A stretch of 64,000 bases of DNA from an uncultured Duncaniella sp. Lineage in GTDB: Bacteria; Bacteroidota; Bacteroidia; Bacteroidales; Muribaculaceae. A model generated the notes under the pieces. It ran no database searches, was not told the origin of the DNA, and saw nothing but the letters and a program-made list of their open reading frames with translations. Position numbers and translations under genes: made by a program. This document shows positions 50,638 to 59,988 of the stretch, piece after piece (position 1 is the stretch's first letter; each line of letters opens with the position of its first letter). Location of the stretch: NCBI GenBank assembly GCA_910586305.1, contig CAJUGS010000012.1, positions 9,359 to 73,358 on the forward strand. Reading direction: 5' to 3'.

Positions 50638-53112
50638 ATGTTATTTGCCGAAGTCCTTCTTCCTGTCCCGATCTACGGGACTTTCACTTATCGAGTGCCG
50701 GCCGATATGCAGGAATCGCTGCGTGTGGGCCACCGTGTGATTGTGCCTTTCGGGCGCAGGAAATCCTACACCGGTATCGTGGCCGCGCTCACACCTGTGG
50801 AGCCCCAGGGATATGAAATCAAGGATATTACGATAAAGATTGACGATGCCCCCATAGTCCGGCACCCTCAGATGAAGTTCTGGCAATGGGTGGCCGACTA
50901 CTATCTCTGCACGCCGGGCGAGGTGATGAAGGCTGCTGTTCCGGCAGGACTGAAGATAGAGAGCGAGACCTTCATATCGCCGGTGGCGGGATGGGAGGAA
51001 GATGTGGCCGACCGCCTGTCGGTGAGGGAGACAGCACTCCTCGAAGCTCTTCTTGCCTCGGGGGAAAAGAAAGTGACCCTCGACTGGCTCGGGCGTAAGA
51101 CCGGACTCTCGGCCGTGGGGCCTGCTGTCAACTCTCTGCTGGCCCGCGGGGCTGTGATGATATCCGAGAATCTTGTTGAGCGCTATCACCCGCGCAAGGA
51201 GACATATGTGGCCATATCCGCTGCAAAGGGCGACAGCAGTCGCCTCCACGAGATATTCGACTCGGTCAAAAGAGGCTCGAAGCAGGAGGCCGCCTTGCTG
51301 ACCCTGATTGAGCTTTCCGGCTTCATGCGCCAGGCTCTTGAAAAGCCTCTCGAGGTGACTCGCACACAGCTCATGGAGCGGTCGGGAGTGACGTCGACAG
51401 TCGTTGCCACGCTTGCAAAGAAAGGTCTTGTTGATCTTGTCGTAAAGGAGATAGGCCGGTTCAGCTACTCCGGAGTCGTCAGTGGCGAGCTACCGGTGCT
51501 CACCGACAGGCAGAAGGAAGTTCTCGGCGAGATTCACCGTTCGTGGCTCGACCGTCCGGTCACTCTTCTCCACGGGGTGACATCGAGTGGTAAGACCGAG
51601 GTATATATCCACCTCATAGACTATGCCCTGCGTGATGGGAGGCAGGCTCTGTTCCTTGTCCCGGAAATCGCGCTCACCACACAGCTCACGGCCAGGCTCC
51701 AGCGGGTATTCGGGAGCAAAGTGGTCATATATCATTCAAAGTTTTCCGACAGCGAGCGTGTGGAGATATGGCGAAGACTGTTATCCTCTTCAGAACCATG
51801 CGTGGTCATTGGAGCGAGGTCAAGTGTGTTTCTTCCGTTTTCATCGCTCGGCCTGGTGATAGTCGACGAGGAACATGAGGCGGCCTATAAGCAACAGGAT
51901 CCGGCTCCGCGATATAATGCCCGCGACGCAGCCATCGTACTTGCCTCTATGCACGGGGCCAAGACACTCCTCGGCAGTGCCACTCCGGCTGTCGAGACCT
52001 ATTGGAAGGCGCTGCAAGGGCGATTCGGTTTGGTGGAGCTTATGGAAAGGTATGGCGGTGCGTCGTTGCCTCGCATGGAGCTGGTAGACATGACAGCCGC
52101 CCGCAAAAAAGGGGAGGTAGTCGGTATTTTCTCCAACACTACTCGCTCCCTGATCAATGGAGCCGTCTCCGGAGGGCATCAGGCCATCATTTTTCTCAAC
52201 CGTCGTGGCTATGCTCCTGTGGCGAGATGCAAGCAGTGTGGCTACGTGCCCAAGTGTGACAAGTGTGACGTGTCTCTGACCTATCACAGGCGTTTCGACA
52301 AGCTTGTCTGTCATTATTGCGGCACCCCATATGCCGTGCCCGAGGTATGTCCTGCCTGCAAGGAACCGGCCATCGAGGTGCTCGGTTACGGCACGGAGCG
52401 CATCGAGGAGGAAGTGGAGGGATTTTTCCCCGACGTGCCGATGTTGCGCATGGACCTCGACACCACCCGCTGCAAGGATGGCTATGACCGTATTATCGAT
52501 GATTTCTCGCAGGGTAAGGCAAAGATTCTCGTGGGTACACAGATGGTCACGAAGGGGCTTGATTTTGCCAACGTCCGCGTGGTCAGTGTGGCCAATGCCG
52601 ACACAATAATTAATTTCCCGGATTTCCGTTCGTCCGAACGGGCTTTCAATATGCTTGAGCAGGTATCCGGCCGGGCCGGGCGCAAGGATGGTGAAGGAGT
52701 GGTGGCCATACAGACCTATTCGCCATCTCACCCTCTCTTCCCATTCCTTCTGTCTCACGACTATATCGGATTCTACAATCATGAGATTGCCGAGCGAGAG
52801 CGTTACTGCTACCCTCCGTTTGTAAGGATTATTTATCTGTATGTCAAGCACAAGGATTCTTCGTGTGCCTCGGCTGCGGCCAATGATATGGCCTCAAGGC
52901 TGCGTCTGTTGCTTGGCAACAGGGTGAGCGGACCTGAGGAACCATCGGTGGCAAGGGTGCATACGCTCTACATACGCCGTATAATGCTGAAAATCGAGAC
53001 AAATGCCTCGATTTCAAAAGTTAAGGAATTGTTGCGCGGTGTGAGGGTGGAGATGGCCAACAATGGCAAGCTATCGGGCGTGACGTTCTACTGTGACGTT
53101 GATCCAATGTAG
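50638..53112 (+). CDS. priA: Primosomal protein N' (replication restart helicase PriA)
   Basis: This 824-residue helicase reloads replication forks. The N terminus MLFAEVLLPVPIYGTFTY matches the family's 3'-DNA-end binding domain and fixes the start. The helicase core has GVTSSGKTEVYIHL (Walker A, about 312) and IVDEEHEAAYK (DEEH box). Zinc-binding cysteines lie in CKQCGYVPKCDKCDVSL and CHYCGTPYAVPEVCPACK. Length is somewhat above E. coli PriA. The last 42 bases overlap the 3' end of the opposing vanZ-like gene. Confidence 0.97.
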   Translation: MLFAEVLLPVPIYGTFTYRVPADMQESLRVGHRVIVPFGRRKSYTGIVAALTPVEPQGYEIKDITIKIDDAPIVRHPQMKFWQWVADYYLCTPGEVMKAAVPAGLKIESETFISPVAGWEEDVADRLSVRETALLEALLASGEKKVTLDWLGRKTGLSAVGPAVNSLLARGAVMISENLVERYHPRKETYVAISAAKGDSSRLHEIFDSVKRGSKQEAALLTLIELSGFMRQALEKPLEVTRTQLMERSGVTSTVVATLAKKGLVDLVVKEIGRFSYSGVVSGELPVLTDRQKEVLGEIHRSWLDRPVTLLHGVTSSGKTEVYIHLIDYALRDGRQALFLVPEIALTTQLTARLQRVFGSKVVIYHSKFSDSERVEIWRRLLSSSEPCVVIGARSSVFLPFSSLGLVIVDEEHEAAYKQQDPAPRYNARDAAIVLASMHGAKTLLGSATPAVETYWKALQGRFGLVELMERYGGASLPRMELVDMTAARKKGEVVGIFSNTTRSLINGAVSGGHQAIIFLNRRGYAPVARCKQCGYVPKCDKCDVSLTYHRRFDKLVCHYCGTPYAVPEVCPACKEPAIEVLGYGTERIEEEVEGFFPDVPMLRMDLDTTRCKDGYDRIIDDFSQGKAKILVGTQMVTKGLDFANVRVVSVANADTIINFPDFRSSERAFNMLEQVSGRAGRKDGEGVVAIQTYSPSHPLFPFLLSHDYIGFYNHEIAERERYCYPPFVRIIYLYVKHKDSSCASAAANDMASRLRLLLGNRVSGPEEPSVARVHTLYIRRIMLKIETNASISKVKELLRGVRVEMANNGKLSGVTFYCDVDPM

Positions 53113-53478
53113 GGCTTTGCACACGGCCACGGCTGTGAATGCACCGGCTGTATTGGCCATAGCGTCATAGATGTCATTGCCTGTGCGTCCCATCTCCATT
53201 GCCGCCTGAAGCCATTCTACGATTGCACCGAATGTGGCGCTGCACAGCGCCGCTACGAGTGCGCCTTTCAGCCCCACGGGCTTGTCCCATCTCCATCGGT
53301 CATAGATATATGTTCCAGTGAGTCCGCCAAACATCATGAAGTGGGCTATCTTGTCGGCTCCTGGAAACAAAGGAATATCCTCCTCCCCGAAAGGTTGGGG
53401 GAGGAGGGTGAGATATAGGATGAGAACGATTACCGCGACAGTTGGCTGATAGACGGGTATCTCTCTCAGTTTCAGCAT
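53071..53478 (-). CDS. VanZ-family membrane protein
   Basis: This 135-residue protein has four hydrophobic segments and the VanZ core (DKIAHFMMFGGLTG near residues 42-55, and FGAIVEWLQAAMEMGRTGNDIYDAMANTAGA). VanZ relatives are linked to glycopeptide tolerance or to envelope stress, but the function of the short Bacteroidota members is unknown. Its last 13 codons overlap the end of priA on the other strand. The following minus-strand gene starts in the same direction, 15 bases upstream. Confidence 0.8.
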   Translation of the reverse strand: MLKLREIPVYQPTVAVIVLILYLTLLPQPFGEEDIPLFPGADKIAHFMMFGGLTGTYIYDRWRWDKPVGLKGALVAALCSATFGAIVEWLQAAMEMGRTGNDIYDAMANTAGAFTAVAVCKALHWINVTVERHAR

Positions 53479-53493
53479 GGTTTTATCAACGGC

Positions 53494-54045
53494 TTATCGT
53501 GCGGCCCAGAGTTCTGCGGAGTTCGAGAGTGCGCGGTAGGCGAGCAGGCCGTCGTCGGAGAGTTCAACTTTCACCATCTTGCCGTCGTTGCCGGGCATGA
53601 GTACGTGGTTGTCATCCACGAATGTCATGAAGTCGACAGGTTCGGCGCCGGGAACTGCAACCGACCAGGTCTGCGAGGCCATATCGAAGTCAAGACGCAC
53701 TTCAGTGCCGTCGTTTTCCGATGTGATGGTGTAACCCTTGCCGTCACATTCCACCATATATCGGCCGTCCTGTCCGTCAATCACCTTTTTTCCGCTGGCC
53801 ATGGGGTTGCTGCCGCTCCAGAATTCGATGGAGTTGATCACAACAAGGTCGGCAAGCGCGGATACCTCATACACGGGAAGAATCCAGAAACCGATGAACA
53901 CAAGTTCGTTGACAATTTTGCTGCCGACGCTGCGGTTCCAAGCAAGGAGCTTGTTGGTGAGAGCGAAACTGCCGATACACGATGTGTTTAGCATCGATCC
54001 GGTGAGGAGCAGAGCGATGGCTACGGGTAGGTACTTCTTTTTCAT
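53494..54045 (-). CDS. DUF3332 family lipoprotein
   Basis: The 183-residue product from ATG 54045 begins with a lipoprotein signal (LNTSCIGSF, Cys near 23). A membrane-proximal hydrophobic stretch (IVNELVFIGFWILPVYEVSALADLVVINSIEFWSG, about 46-80; only short parts are conserved) and a beta-rich C-terminal domain follow. This matches DUF3332, found in Bacteroidota and proteobacteria, with no known role. A longer frame runs into the MltF gene and is rejected. It lies between a lytic transglycosylase and a VanZ-like gene, which hints at envelope function. Confidence 0.8.
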   Translation of the reverse strand: MKKKYLPVAIALLLTGSMLNTSCIGSFALTNKLLAWNRSVGSKIVNELVFIGFWILPVYEVSALADLVVINSIEFWSGSNPMASGKKVIDGQDGRYMVECDGKGYTITSENDGTEVRLDFDMASQTWSVAVPGAEPVDFMTFVDDNHVLMPGNDGKMVKVELSDDGLLAYRALSNSAELWAAR

Positions 54046-54074
54046 AAATAGTTGTGTTAGTGGAGTGATGGTTG

Positions 54075-55469
54075 TTATGTCTTGGTCTTTGCCTTGGCGT
54101 AGTAGGCATACACGCGGTTCACATAGTCGTATGTTTCTCGTCCGCGCGAGTAGCCGAATTTCACCACAGGGTCTTTGTAGTATTTCGGATTTGATTTCCA
54201 AAGCATTGCCTTTGCCACGTTGCCGTCCCACTTTGCTGGGTTCAGTCCGTGCTTTCTGGCAAGGGCCATTGCGTCGCGCACATGGCCGAGGCCCGAGTTG
54301 TAGGAGGCTATGACGAATTTCTTGCGCTCCACGTCGTCGGGCACGTCGCGGGCAAGCTGTTTGTCGAGATCGTTGAGGAATTTGAGGGCGGTCTCTATCG
54401 CCACATCGTTTTTCATAATCGACTTGGCCGACTGTCCGTATCCTCGGGCCGTGCGCGGCATAATCTGCATCAGGCCTCTGGCACCTGCCCATGAGACAGC
54501 CGTGGAGTCAAACTTGCTCTCCACATAGGCTTGTGACGCGAGCAGTTTCCAGTCCCAGCCGTAATTGGCTGCGTGGTGCTTGAATAGAGGGTCGAACGGA
54601 GACACCCTGCTTCCTGCTGTGTTGAAACGGTCGTTTCCAGGCTCGTTTTTGCTCATTTCGAAGTATCGCTTCAGGAGTTGAGCCTGTTCGCTGCGCGGAG
54701 AGTCCTGGTTGAGCCATGCGTCGATACTGTCGCCGAGCCATTTTTTGTCGGGGGCCACGGCCCAGCCTGAGCGTTGCTCGAAGCTGAGTGGCAGGGTGAT
54801 GTCGAGGTCGGAATAATATGTCTTGTTGATGCGGGCTATATCGCTGTCCACTACCGTCAGCGGGATATCGCCGTCGCTCACCATTGCTATGAGGTCCTCG
54901 GTGATGAGGGTATCGCGGTCCACGGGATGGATCTTTATCCCTCCGCCAAGCTCTTCGTTGAGGTTGCGTATGCGCGCCTCGTACTTTGAGTCGGCCTCTA
55001 CGTAGACATCTTTTCCGACAAGGTCTGTCACGTCGGTGATGAGTTCCTTCTCTCCCCTGCGTGGCTGTACAAGCACCTGTGTGGTGATGTTTTCGGGTCC
55101 GCAGGCCACCACCTTGCGTTTGTATTCGGCAGTGATTGGCACCTCATAGGCTATGAGGTCTACTTTCCCGGAATCAAGCAATTCCACGGCTCTTGACAGC
55201 GACGGGGCGATATCGAACTTCAGCACCATCCCCTTGTCGACGGCGAGAGCTGTCACCAGCTCATAGTCGTAGCCCATCTCCTGGCCTCGGTATATGAAGT
55301 ACGATGCAGGACTGTAGAGAGTGGCCACGTGAAGAGTGTCGGGCCACCGGTGGGTTTTACGGGCGCTGTCCGCGCCGCCTGCCGCTCCTCCCCTGCACGA
55401 CACTGCGGTCAGCGCCGCAATGAGGGGGAGGAGGAGCAGTATGGGCGAGAATTTCTGGAACTTCTTCAT
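54075..55469 (-). CDS. MltF-like membrane-bound lytic murein transglycosylase
   Basis: This 464-residue lipoprotein has a lipobox TAVSC (Cys25). The first part (about 40-275) is a periplasmic amino-acid-binding-type domain (family 3). The second (about 295-440) is an SLT lysozyme-like domain with the catalytic Glu317 in QAYVESKFD and the conserved AGARGLMQIMP. It cleaves peptidoglycan, with regulation by the binding domain, as in E. coli MltF. ATG 55469 is preferred over a longer frame because it starts the lipoprotein signal. It is 29 bases upstream of the DUF3332 gene and likely co-transcribed with it. Confidence 0.92.
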   Translation of the reverse strand: MKKFQKFSPILLLLPLIAALTAVSCRGGAAGGADSARKTHRWPDTLHVATLYSPASYFIYRGQEMGYDYELVTALAVDKGMVLKFDIAPSLSRAVELLDSGKVDLIAYEVPITAEYKRKVVACGPENITTQVLVQPRRGEKELITDVTDLVGKDVYVEADSKYEARIRNLNEELGGGIKIHPVDRDTLITEDLIAMVSDGDIPLTVVDSDIARINKTYYSDLDITLPLSFEQRSGWAVAPDKKWLGDSIDAWLNQDSPRSEQAQLLKRYFEMSKNEPGNDRFNTAGSRVSPFDPLFKHHAANYGWDWKLLASQAYVESKFDSTAVSWAGARGLMQIMPRTARGYGQSAKSIMKNDVAIETALKFLNDLDKQLARDVPDDVERKKFVIASYNSGLGHVRDAMALARKHGLNPAKWDGNVAKAMLWKSNPKYYKDPVVKFGYSRGRETYDYVNRVYAYYAKAKTKT

Positions 55470-55521
55470 TGGGAGAGAGTTTGTAGAGTTGTGCTTGCTA
55501 CCGCGCGGGGCGGTGTCAGTG

Positions 55522-56691
55522 TCAGTATTCGAAGGTTCCGCCTTCTCCGATGATGGTGAGGCGGTTGGATGGAGCTTCTTCCACGCGTCCCACAATGCGT
55601 GCCGGGATACCGAAGCTCTCCGAGATGGCTATAACCTGCTCGGCGTGTTCGGGAGCCACGTAGATTTCCATACGGTGTCCCATGTTGAACACCTTGTACA
55701 TCTCGCTCCACGGTGTGCCGCTCTCTTCGCGTATGAGGGAGAAGAGCGGAGGGATGGGGAAGAGGTTGTCCTTTATGACGTGCTTGCCCTCCACGAAGTG
55801 CATCACCTTGGTCTGGGCGCCGCCGGTGCAGTGAATCATTCCGTCGATGGCGGGACGCATCTCGCTGAGGAGTCGCTTGATTACGGGTGCATAGGTGCGG
55901 GTGGGCGAGAGCACGAGCTGGCCGGCTGTGAGCCCGGTGCCTTCAACGATGTCGGTGAGACGGCGTGAGCCGGAGTAGACGAGGTCCTCGGGAACGGCTG
56001 CGTCAAATGTTTCGGGATACTTTTCGGCCACGTATTTGGCAAACACGTCGTGGCGGGCCGAGGTGAGACCGTTGCTTCCCATACCGCCGTTATAGCGGTC
56101 CTCGTATGTGGCCTGGCCGAACGATGCGAGACCTACGATTACGTCGCCGGCCTTGATGTTGGCGTTGTTTATTACGTCGGCCCTCTTCATGCGGCAGGTG
56201 ACAGTGGAGTCTACAATGATGGTGCGCACCAGGTCGCCCACATCGGCAGTCTCGCCGCCGGTAGAGTAGATTCCCACTCCCATGTCGCGCAGGGTGGCGA
56301 GCAGCTCTTCGGTGCCGTTGATGATGGCCGAGATCACTTCGCCGGGTATAAGGTTCTTGTTGCGGCCTATGGTGGAGGAGACGAGGATGTTGTCGGTGGC
56401 TCCGACACACAGAAGGTCATCGGTGTTCATCACTATGGCATCCTGGGCTATTCCTTTCCACACGCTGAGGTCGCCTGTCTCACGCCAGTAGGCGTAGGCG
56501 AGCGACGACTTGGTGCCGGCTCCGTCGGCGTGCATGATGTTGCACATATCCGGGTCGCCGCCCAGTATGTCGGGGATTATTTTACAGAAAGCCTGGGGAT
56601 AGAGTCCCTTGTCTACGTTTTTGATAGCGTTGTGGACATCTTCCTTCGAAGCTGATACTCCGCGGAGGTTATATCGCCTGTCGTCTCTCAT
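55522..56691 (-). CDS. purM: Phosphoribosylformylglycinamidine cyclo-ligase (AIR synthase)-related protein
   Basis: This 389-residue PurM-fold enzyme has an N-terminal YNLRGVSASKEDVHNAI, ATP-binding residues in DGAGTKSSLAYAYW and DDLLCVGA (about 90-97), TGGETADVGDL, and a C-terminal domain with ALI-type strands. PurM makes aminoimidazole ribotide in purine synthesis. It is longer than E. coli PurM (345) and lacks other pur genes nearby, as is common in Bacteroidales. A PurM paralogue with another role cannot be fully excluded. Confidence 0.9.
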   Translation of the reverse strand: MRDDRRYNLRGVSASKEDVHNAIKNVDKGLYPQAFCKIIPDILGGDPDMCNIMHADGAGTKSSLAYAYWRETGDLSVWKGIAQDAIVMNTDDLLCVGATDNILVSSTIGRNKNLIPGEVISAIINGTEELLATLRDMGVGIYSTGGETADVGDLVRTIIVDSTVTCRMKRADVINNANIKAGDVIVGLASFGQATYEDRYNGGMGSNGLTSARHDVFAKYVAEKYPETFDAAVPEDLVYSGSRRLTDIVEGTGLTAGQLVLSPTRTYAPVIKRLLSEMRPAIDGMIHCTGGAQTKVMHFVEGKHVIKDNLFPIPPLFSLIREESGTPWSEMYKVFNMGHRMEIYVAPEHAEQVIAISESFGIPARIVGRVEEAPSNRLTIIGEGGTFEY

Positions 56692-56722
56692 AATATGCAG
56701 TTGTTTAGTTGAAATTTTACCG

Positions 56723-56730
56723 CAAAGTTA
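56723..56730 (-). promoter_or_regulatory. Promoter -7 box of purM
   Basis: TAACTTTG on the minus strand, 32 bases before the purM ATG. Confidence 0.55.
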
Positions 56731-56749
56731 CTAAAATTCCCTTCAATAA

Positions 56750-57871
56750 TCAAACAGGAATGGAGAGCAGTGGGGTGTCGGCGTGGAAGAGCAGTCGGTG
56801 GGCGAGTGTCGGAGAGAAAAGTCTTGCGAAAATATTGCGTTTCCTGGTCCCGACTACCACGAGATTCACCTTGTGGCCGGCATCTATTCGGTCATAGTCG
56901 GCCATGGGGTCTCCCTCCGATAGCGGGGCAAGGCTGAATGTATAGGCCGGATAGTGTCCCTTGCAGTAATTCAGAAGGTTGGGCGCGGCCTGCTCGGCTC
57001 CTTTGTCTGGCAGAGAGGCCAGCGTGATGTGGAGCGGGGTTTCGGGCAGCAGGCGGTAGAGGGCGTCGAGAGTGAGGATGTCGTCCTGTCGGGAGGTGGC
57101 GAAGAAGACCACGTGGTGGAGTTCGTGAGCGCCGGGTATCATCGTTGTGTCGGGCACTGTCAGTATGGTGCAGCGGCACGAGTCGAGCACTTCGGCCGTC
57201 ACGCTTCCGAAGAGGTGGCGGTTGGATGCATCGGTGCCTTTGGTTCCCATCACTATCAGTATTGGATGGTGGCTCGAGGCATAGTCATCGACAGTCTCTT
57301 CGGGAAGGCCTTCGGTGATTTCCGAGTCGAACTTCACGGCCGGCAGTACACCGTCTTTCATCTTCTCACGCAGGCGGTTCTCAAGCTCTTCCATCGACTT
57401 GCGAGCCACATCGGCTATTTCCTTGTCAATCTCCATGTTCTCGGCCATATCCACCCCGGGTTCGAAGTCGAGGGTTTCCGACAGCTGCATTGAGGCCCGG
57501 GCCGTGTAGGTTGGATCCATGTAGGAGTGGAGCAGGTGGACGACGGCGTTGTGTATGGACGCTATTTTGAAGGCTATCATGCAGGCCTTGAACGAGTTTT
57601 CAGAGAAATCAACAGGCACGAGCACTGTTTGGTGGCCTGTTTTTTCGTCCATCACCTCGGGCGAGAAAATCTCGGCGTTCTCTACAATGCGGAGTGCGAA
57701 CGGAAGGTCGCTTTCCGCTATTCTCACTCTCACCCCCGACGATATGGACGGATTGGTGAGGTTGACGTTCTGGAGTGCCACTTTTATGCCATGCGATTCG
57801 AGCAGCGACTTCATGCGCTGCGCACGGTCGAAAGTATGGATGGCTATGGTGATGAGACGGTCGGCTGACAT
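56750..57871 (-). CDS. DUF2007-like domain fused to two universal stress protein domains
   Basis: This 373-residue cytoplasmic protein starts with a ~70-residue ferredoxin-fold-like DUF2007 (putative signal-transducing) segment: ITIAIHTFDRAQRMKSLLES. Two UspA-type domains follow (about 85-240 and 245-373). The first has VLVPVDFSENSF and the nucleotide-binding-like MGTKGTDASNRHLFGSV; the second has a degenerate end (VGTRKRNIFARLFSPT). Universal stress proteins bind ATP or act as stress-response scaffolds. The 59-base gap to purM contains no clear terminator, and the usp gene ends at 56750 before the purM promoter. Substrate and trigger are unknown. Confidence 0.8.
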   Translation of the reverse strand: MSADRLITIAIHTFDRAQRMKSLLESHGIKVALQNVNLTNPSISSGVRVRIAESDLPFALRIVENAEIFSPEVMDEKTGHQTVLVPVDFSENSFKACMIAFKIASIHNAVVHLLHSYMDPTYTARASMQLSETLDFEPGVDMAENMEIDKEIADVARKSMEELENRLREKMKDGVLPAVKFDSEITEGLPEETVDDYASSHHPILIVMGTKGTDASNRHLFGSVTAEVLDSCRCTILTVPDTTMIPGAHELHHVVFFATSRQDDILTLDALYRLLPETPLHITLASLPDKGAEQAAPNLLNYCKGHYPAYTFSLAPLSEGDPMADYDRIDAGHKVNLVVVGTRKRNIFARLFSPTLAHRLLFHADTPLLSIPV

Positions 57872-57910
57872 TGTGGTGTGAGTTGAAACGTTTAACTTCT
57901 AAAACGACCG

Positions 57911-57953
57911 AAAGGTGAAAAAGTTTCTTTCGCGAAGACACTTTTTCACCTTT
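57911..57953 (-). terminator. Hairpin between the HTH gene and the usp gene
   Basis: AAAGGTGAAAAAGT (57911-57924) and ACTTTTTCACCTTT (57940-57953) form a perfect 14-bp stem; the loop can extend as TCTT/AAGA around CGCG. It follows the HTH gene by 33 bases and precedes the usp start by ~40. A weak T-run (GTTTTAG) follows on the minus strand. Confidence 0.6.
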
Positions 57954-57986
57954 ACGGTATTCTTTTTTTGCAGGGTGTAACCCGGA

Positions 57987-58247
57987 TTAGTCCTCCTTGT
58001 TGAGGCCCTGGATAATCTCGACTGCCATATCGTAGATGGTTGTGTCGTCGAGAACCACGATACCGCCGTTAGGACCCGGTTCTATATGTACTCCGCAGTT
58101 CTTGCCAAATTCATAGTTGGTGCCGCCGAAGTAGTTGCGCACGGTTTGTGGTGTGACGTTGAGACGGTCGGCTATCTGTGCTATCGAGCCGTCAGGCAGA
58201 CTGTCTTTGATGCGGCGAAGGTCGTTGAAACTGATGGTCTTAGTCAT
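57987..58247 (-). CDS. Small HTH DNA-binding protein
   Basis: The 86-residue product from ATG 58247 has a helix-turn-helix near residues 18-41 (GSIAQIADRLNVTPQTVRNYF), followed by a short conserved tail with GVHIEPGPNGGIVVLDD and an acidic end. It resembles small Bacteroidota proteins annotated as DNA-binding with unknown targets. It is flanked by a terminator and by the MFS gene, which is transcribed the same way. ATG 58247 gives the HTH a normal N-terminal spacing; a longer form adds nine residues. Confidence 0.75.
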   Translation of the reverse strand: MTKTISFNDLRRIKDSLPDGSIAQIADRLNVTPQTVRNYFGGTNYEFGKNCGVHIEPGPNGGIVVLDDTTIYDMAVEIIQGLNKED

Positions 58248-58398
58248 GATGTGTATCGGGTTTGAGGGTTTCACATTACGGTTAGTTTGTGGGGCGCCGG
58301 AGCCTCTGCTTCAGTTCCACGTCACTAAGTTAGCCCATATATTCCGTTCGAGCAAATTTTAAGCCAAAAATTTGGATATGTTTTATAACATACTTTTA

Positions 58399-59829
58399 TC
58401 AGGCTTCTCCGTCGAGCCTTACGGCCTCGTCGTCGGCGAGAATATTGGGGTCTTCAAGACCATAATGATTGCGTGTGTTGAGCATTTTGAGCCACACGGC
58501 GCAGATGAAGGCGAGGATGCCGAGGCCGGCAAACATCAGCATGGGGTTGGTGTAGTCATACTGTGTGGGGTCGGTCACGCCGGGGTTGCTTGTCTCCAGT
58601 ATGCGTCCGAAAAGGATGGGTATGCCGAAGAGACCGATGTTCTGCACCCAGAAGATGAGTGAGTAGGCACTGCCGAGATAGCGGGCGTCCATCACCTTGG
58701 GCACCGAAGGCCACAGAGCGGCGGGCACGAGAGAGAAGGATACTCCTAAAATAATTATGGTGGCAAGTGCGAGAACCTTGCTTGGATTGGCGGGAAGCCA
58801 GAGGGCAAACACCAGGTGGCAGCCTATCAGAAGCAATGAGCCGAGAATGAGCATTGTGGCGCCGCGTCCCACTTTGTCAAGCAGTATGCCGAGGACGGGG
58901 GTGAGGCAGAGTGCGCCGATGGGGAACCAGCGCAGAAGGTCGGCAGCCTCTGTTTCCGAAATGTGGAGGTTACACTGCAGCATATTGGTGCCGAAACGCT
59001 GGAAGGGGAAGATGGCCGAGTAGTAGAGCACACACAGCAGGGCGATGATCCAGAAGAGACGGCTTGTCAGCAGGTTCTTCACGTCGCTGAGCTTGAACTC
59101 TTCCTCGCCTTCCTCGTCGCCCGACTGGGTCTGTCGGTCAAGGCGTGTGTCCATGATGGTGAACACCGAGTAGGAGATGAGGCCTATGAGAAGGAGCACG
59201 GTGCAGAATGCCACGGGGGCCACTACCGAGGGGTTGTTGCCACCCATCCAGTCGGCAACACGCGGCGAGAGCGAGAGAACGGCAAACACGCCAAGGCGGG
59301 CTATGGCCATCTCTACACCCATGGCAAGCGCCATCTCTTTGCCTTTGAACCATTTGGCGATAGCCTTGGAGACGGTGATACCTGCCATTTCGCAGCCACA
59401 GCCGAAGATGGTGAAGCCGAAGGCGGCAAGCTTGGCGCTACCGGGCATCTCGATCCACCATGAGCTGAGCCACTGTTCGAAAGCTGTGCCGGCGAAGAGG
59501 TCGCTGATGGCATAGAGCTTCACACAGGCGCCGATGAACATCACCGAGGCTGAGAGGGTGCCGGTGAATCTCACGCCCATCTTGTCGAGAATGATACCGG
59601 CAACGATGAGGAAGCCGAAGACATTGAGCATATACTCGGCTCCTGCGTAGTAGCCGAAGGCCTCGGGCGACCAGCCCAACTGGTTCTGTACGAGAGACTG
59701 GAGCGGAGACATGACATCGACAAACATATAGCCGAAGAACATCATGGAGGCAATCAGAATCAGAGCGATCCATCTCACCCACCACTTGTCGTTGAGCAAC
59801 CTTCCGGCTGCGGGGATAGATTTTTCCAT
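58399..59829 (-). CDS. MFS transporter of unknown substrate
   Basis: This 476-residue inner-membrane protein has twelve hydrophobic segments, with MFGYMFVDVMSPLQSL-like start (FFGYMFVDVMSPL), GIILDKMGVRFTGTL as the A-motif, and a charged central loop (DTRLDRQTQSGDEEGEEEF). Sequence type recalls the branch that includes dipeptide or organic-anion transporters, but the substrate cannot be called. It is a single gene with a TAACTTTG box 34 bases upstream. It faces away from the AI-2E-family gene. Confidence 0.85.
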   Translation of the reverse strand: MEKSIPAAGRLLNDKWWVRWIALILIASMMFFGYMFVDVMSPLQSLVQNQLGWSPEAFGYYAGAEYMLNVFGFLIVAGIILDKMGVRFTGTLSASVMFIGACVKLYAISDLFAGTAFEQWLSSWWIEMPGSAKLAAFGFTIFGCGCEMAGITVSKAIAKWFKGKEMALAMGVEMAIARLGVFAVLSLSPRVADWMGGNNPSVVAPVAFCTVLLLIGLISYSVFTIMDTRLDRQTQSGDEEGEEEFKLSDVKNLLTSRLFWIIALLCVLYYSAIFPFQRFGTNMLQCNLHISETEAADLLRWFPIGALCLTPVLGILLDKVGRGATMLILGSLLLIGCHLVFALWLPANPSKVLALATIIILGVSFSLVPAALWPSVPKVMDARYLGSAYSLIFWVQNIGLFGIPILFGRILETSNPGVTDPTQYDYTNPMLMFAGLGILAFICAVWLKMLNTRNHYGLEDPNILADDEAVRLDGEA

Positions 59830-59862
59830 ATTATAAGATTGTGGTTTTATTTATTATGTTGG

Positions 59863-59870
59863 CAAAGTTA
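59863..59870 (-). promoter_or_regulatory. Promoter -7 box of the MFS transporter gene
   Basis: TAACTTTG on the minus strand, 34 bases before the ATG at 59829. Confidence 0.55.
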
Positions 59871-59988
59871 CGGAAAAAATCATTATTTTTCCATAGGACG
59901 GCCTCCAAAAGATATCTTACGGTATGTCAAATATACCGTCATTGGTCATTCGCCAGGTAAATGTGCCGTTTTATAAACTTATTTTGAC

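Noticed and set aside
50171..50740. Open frame of 189 codons upstream of priA
   Set aside because: Most of it lies in the RNase P RNA, and the remainder is in the rnpB/priA promoter region and the first codons of priA in another frame.
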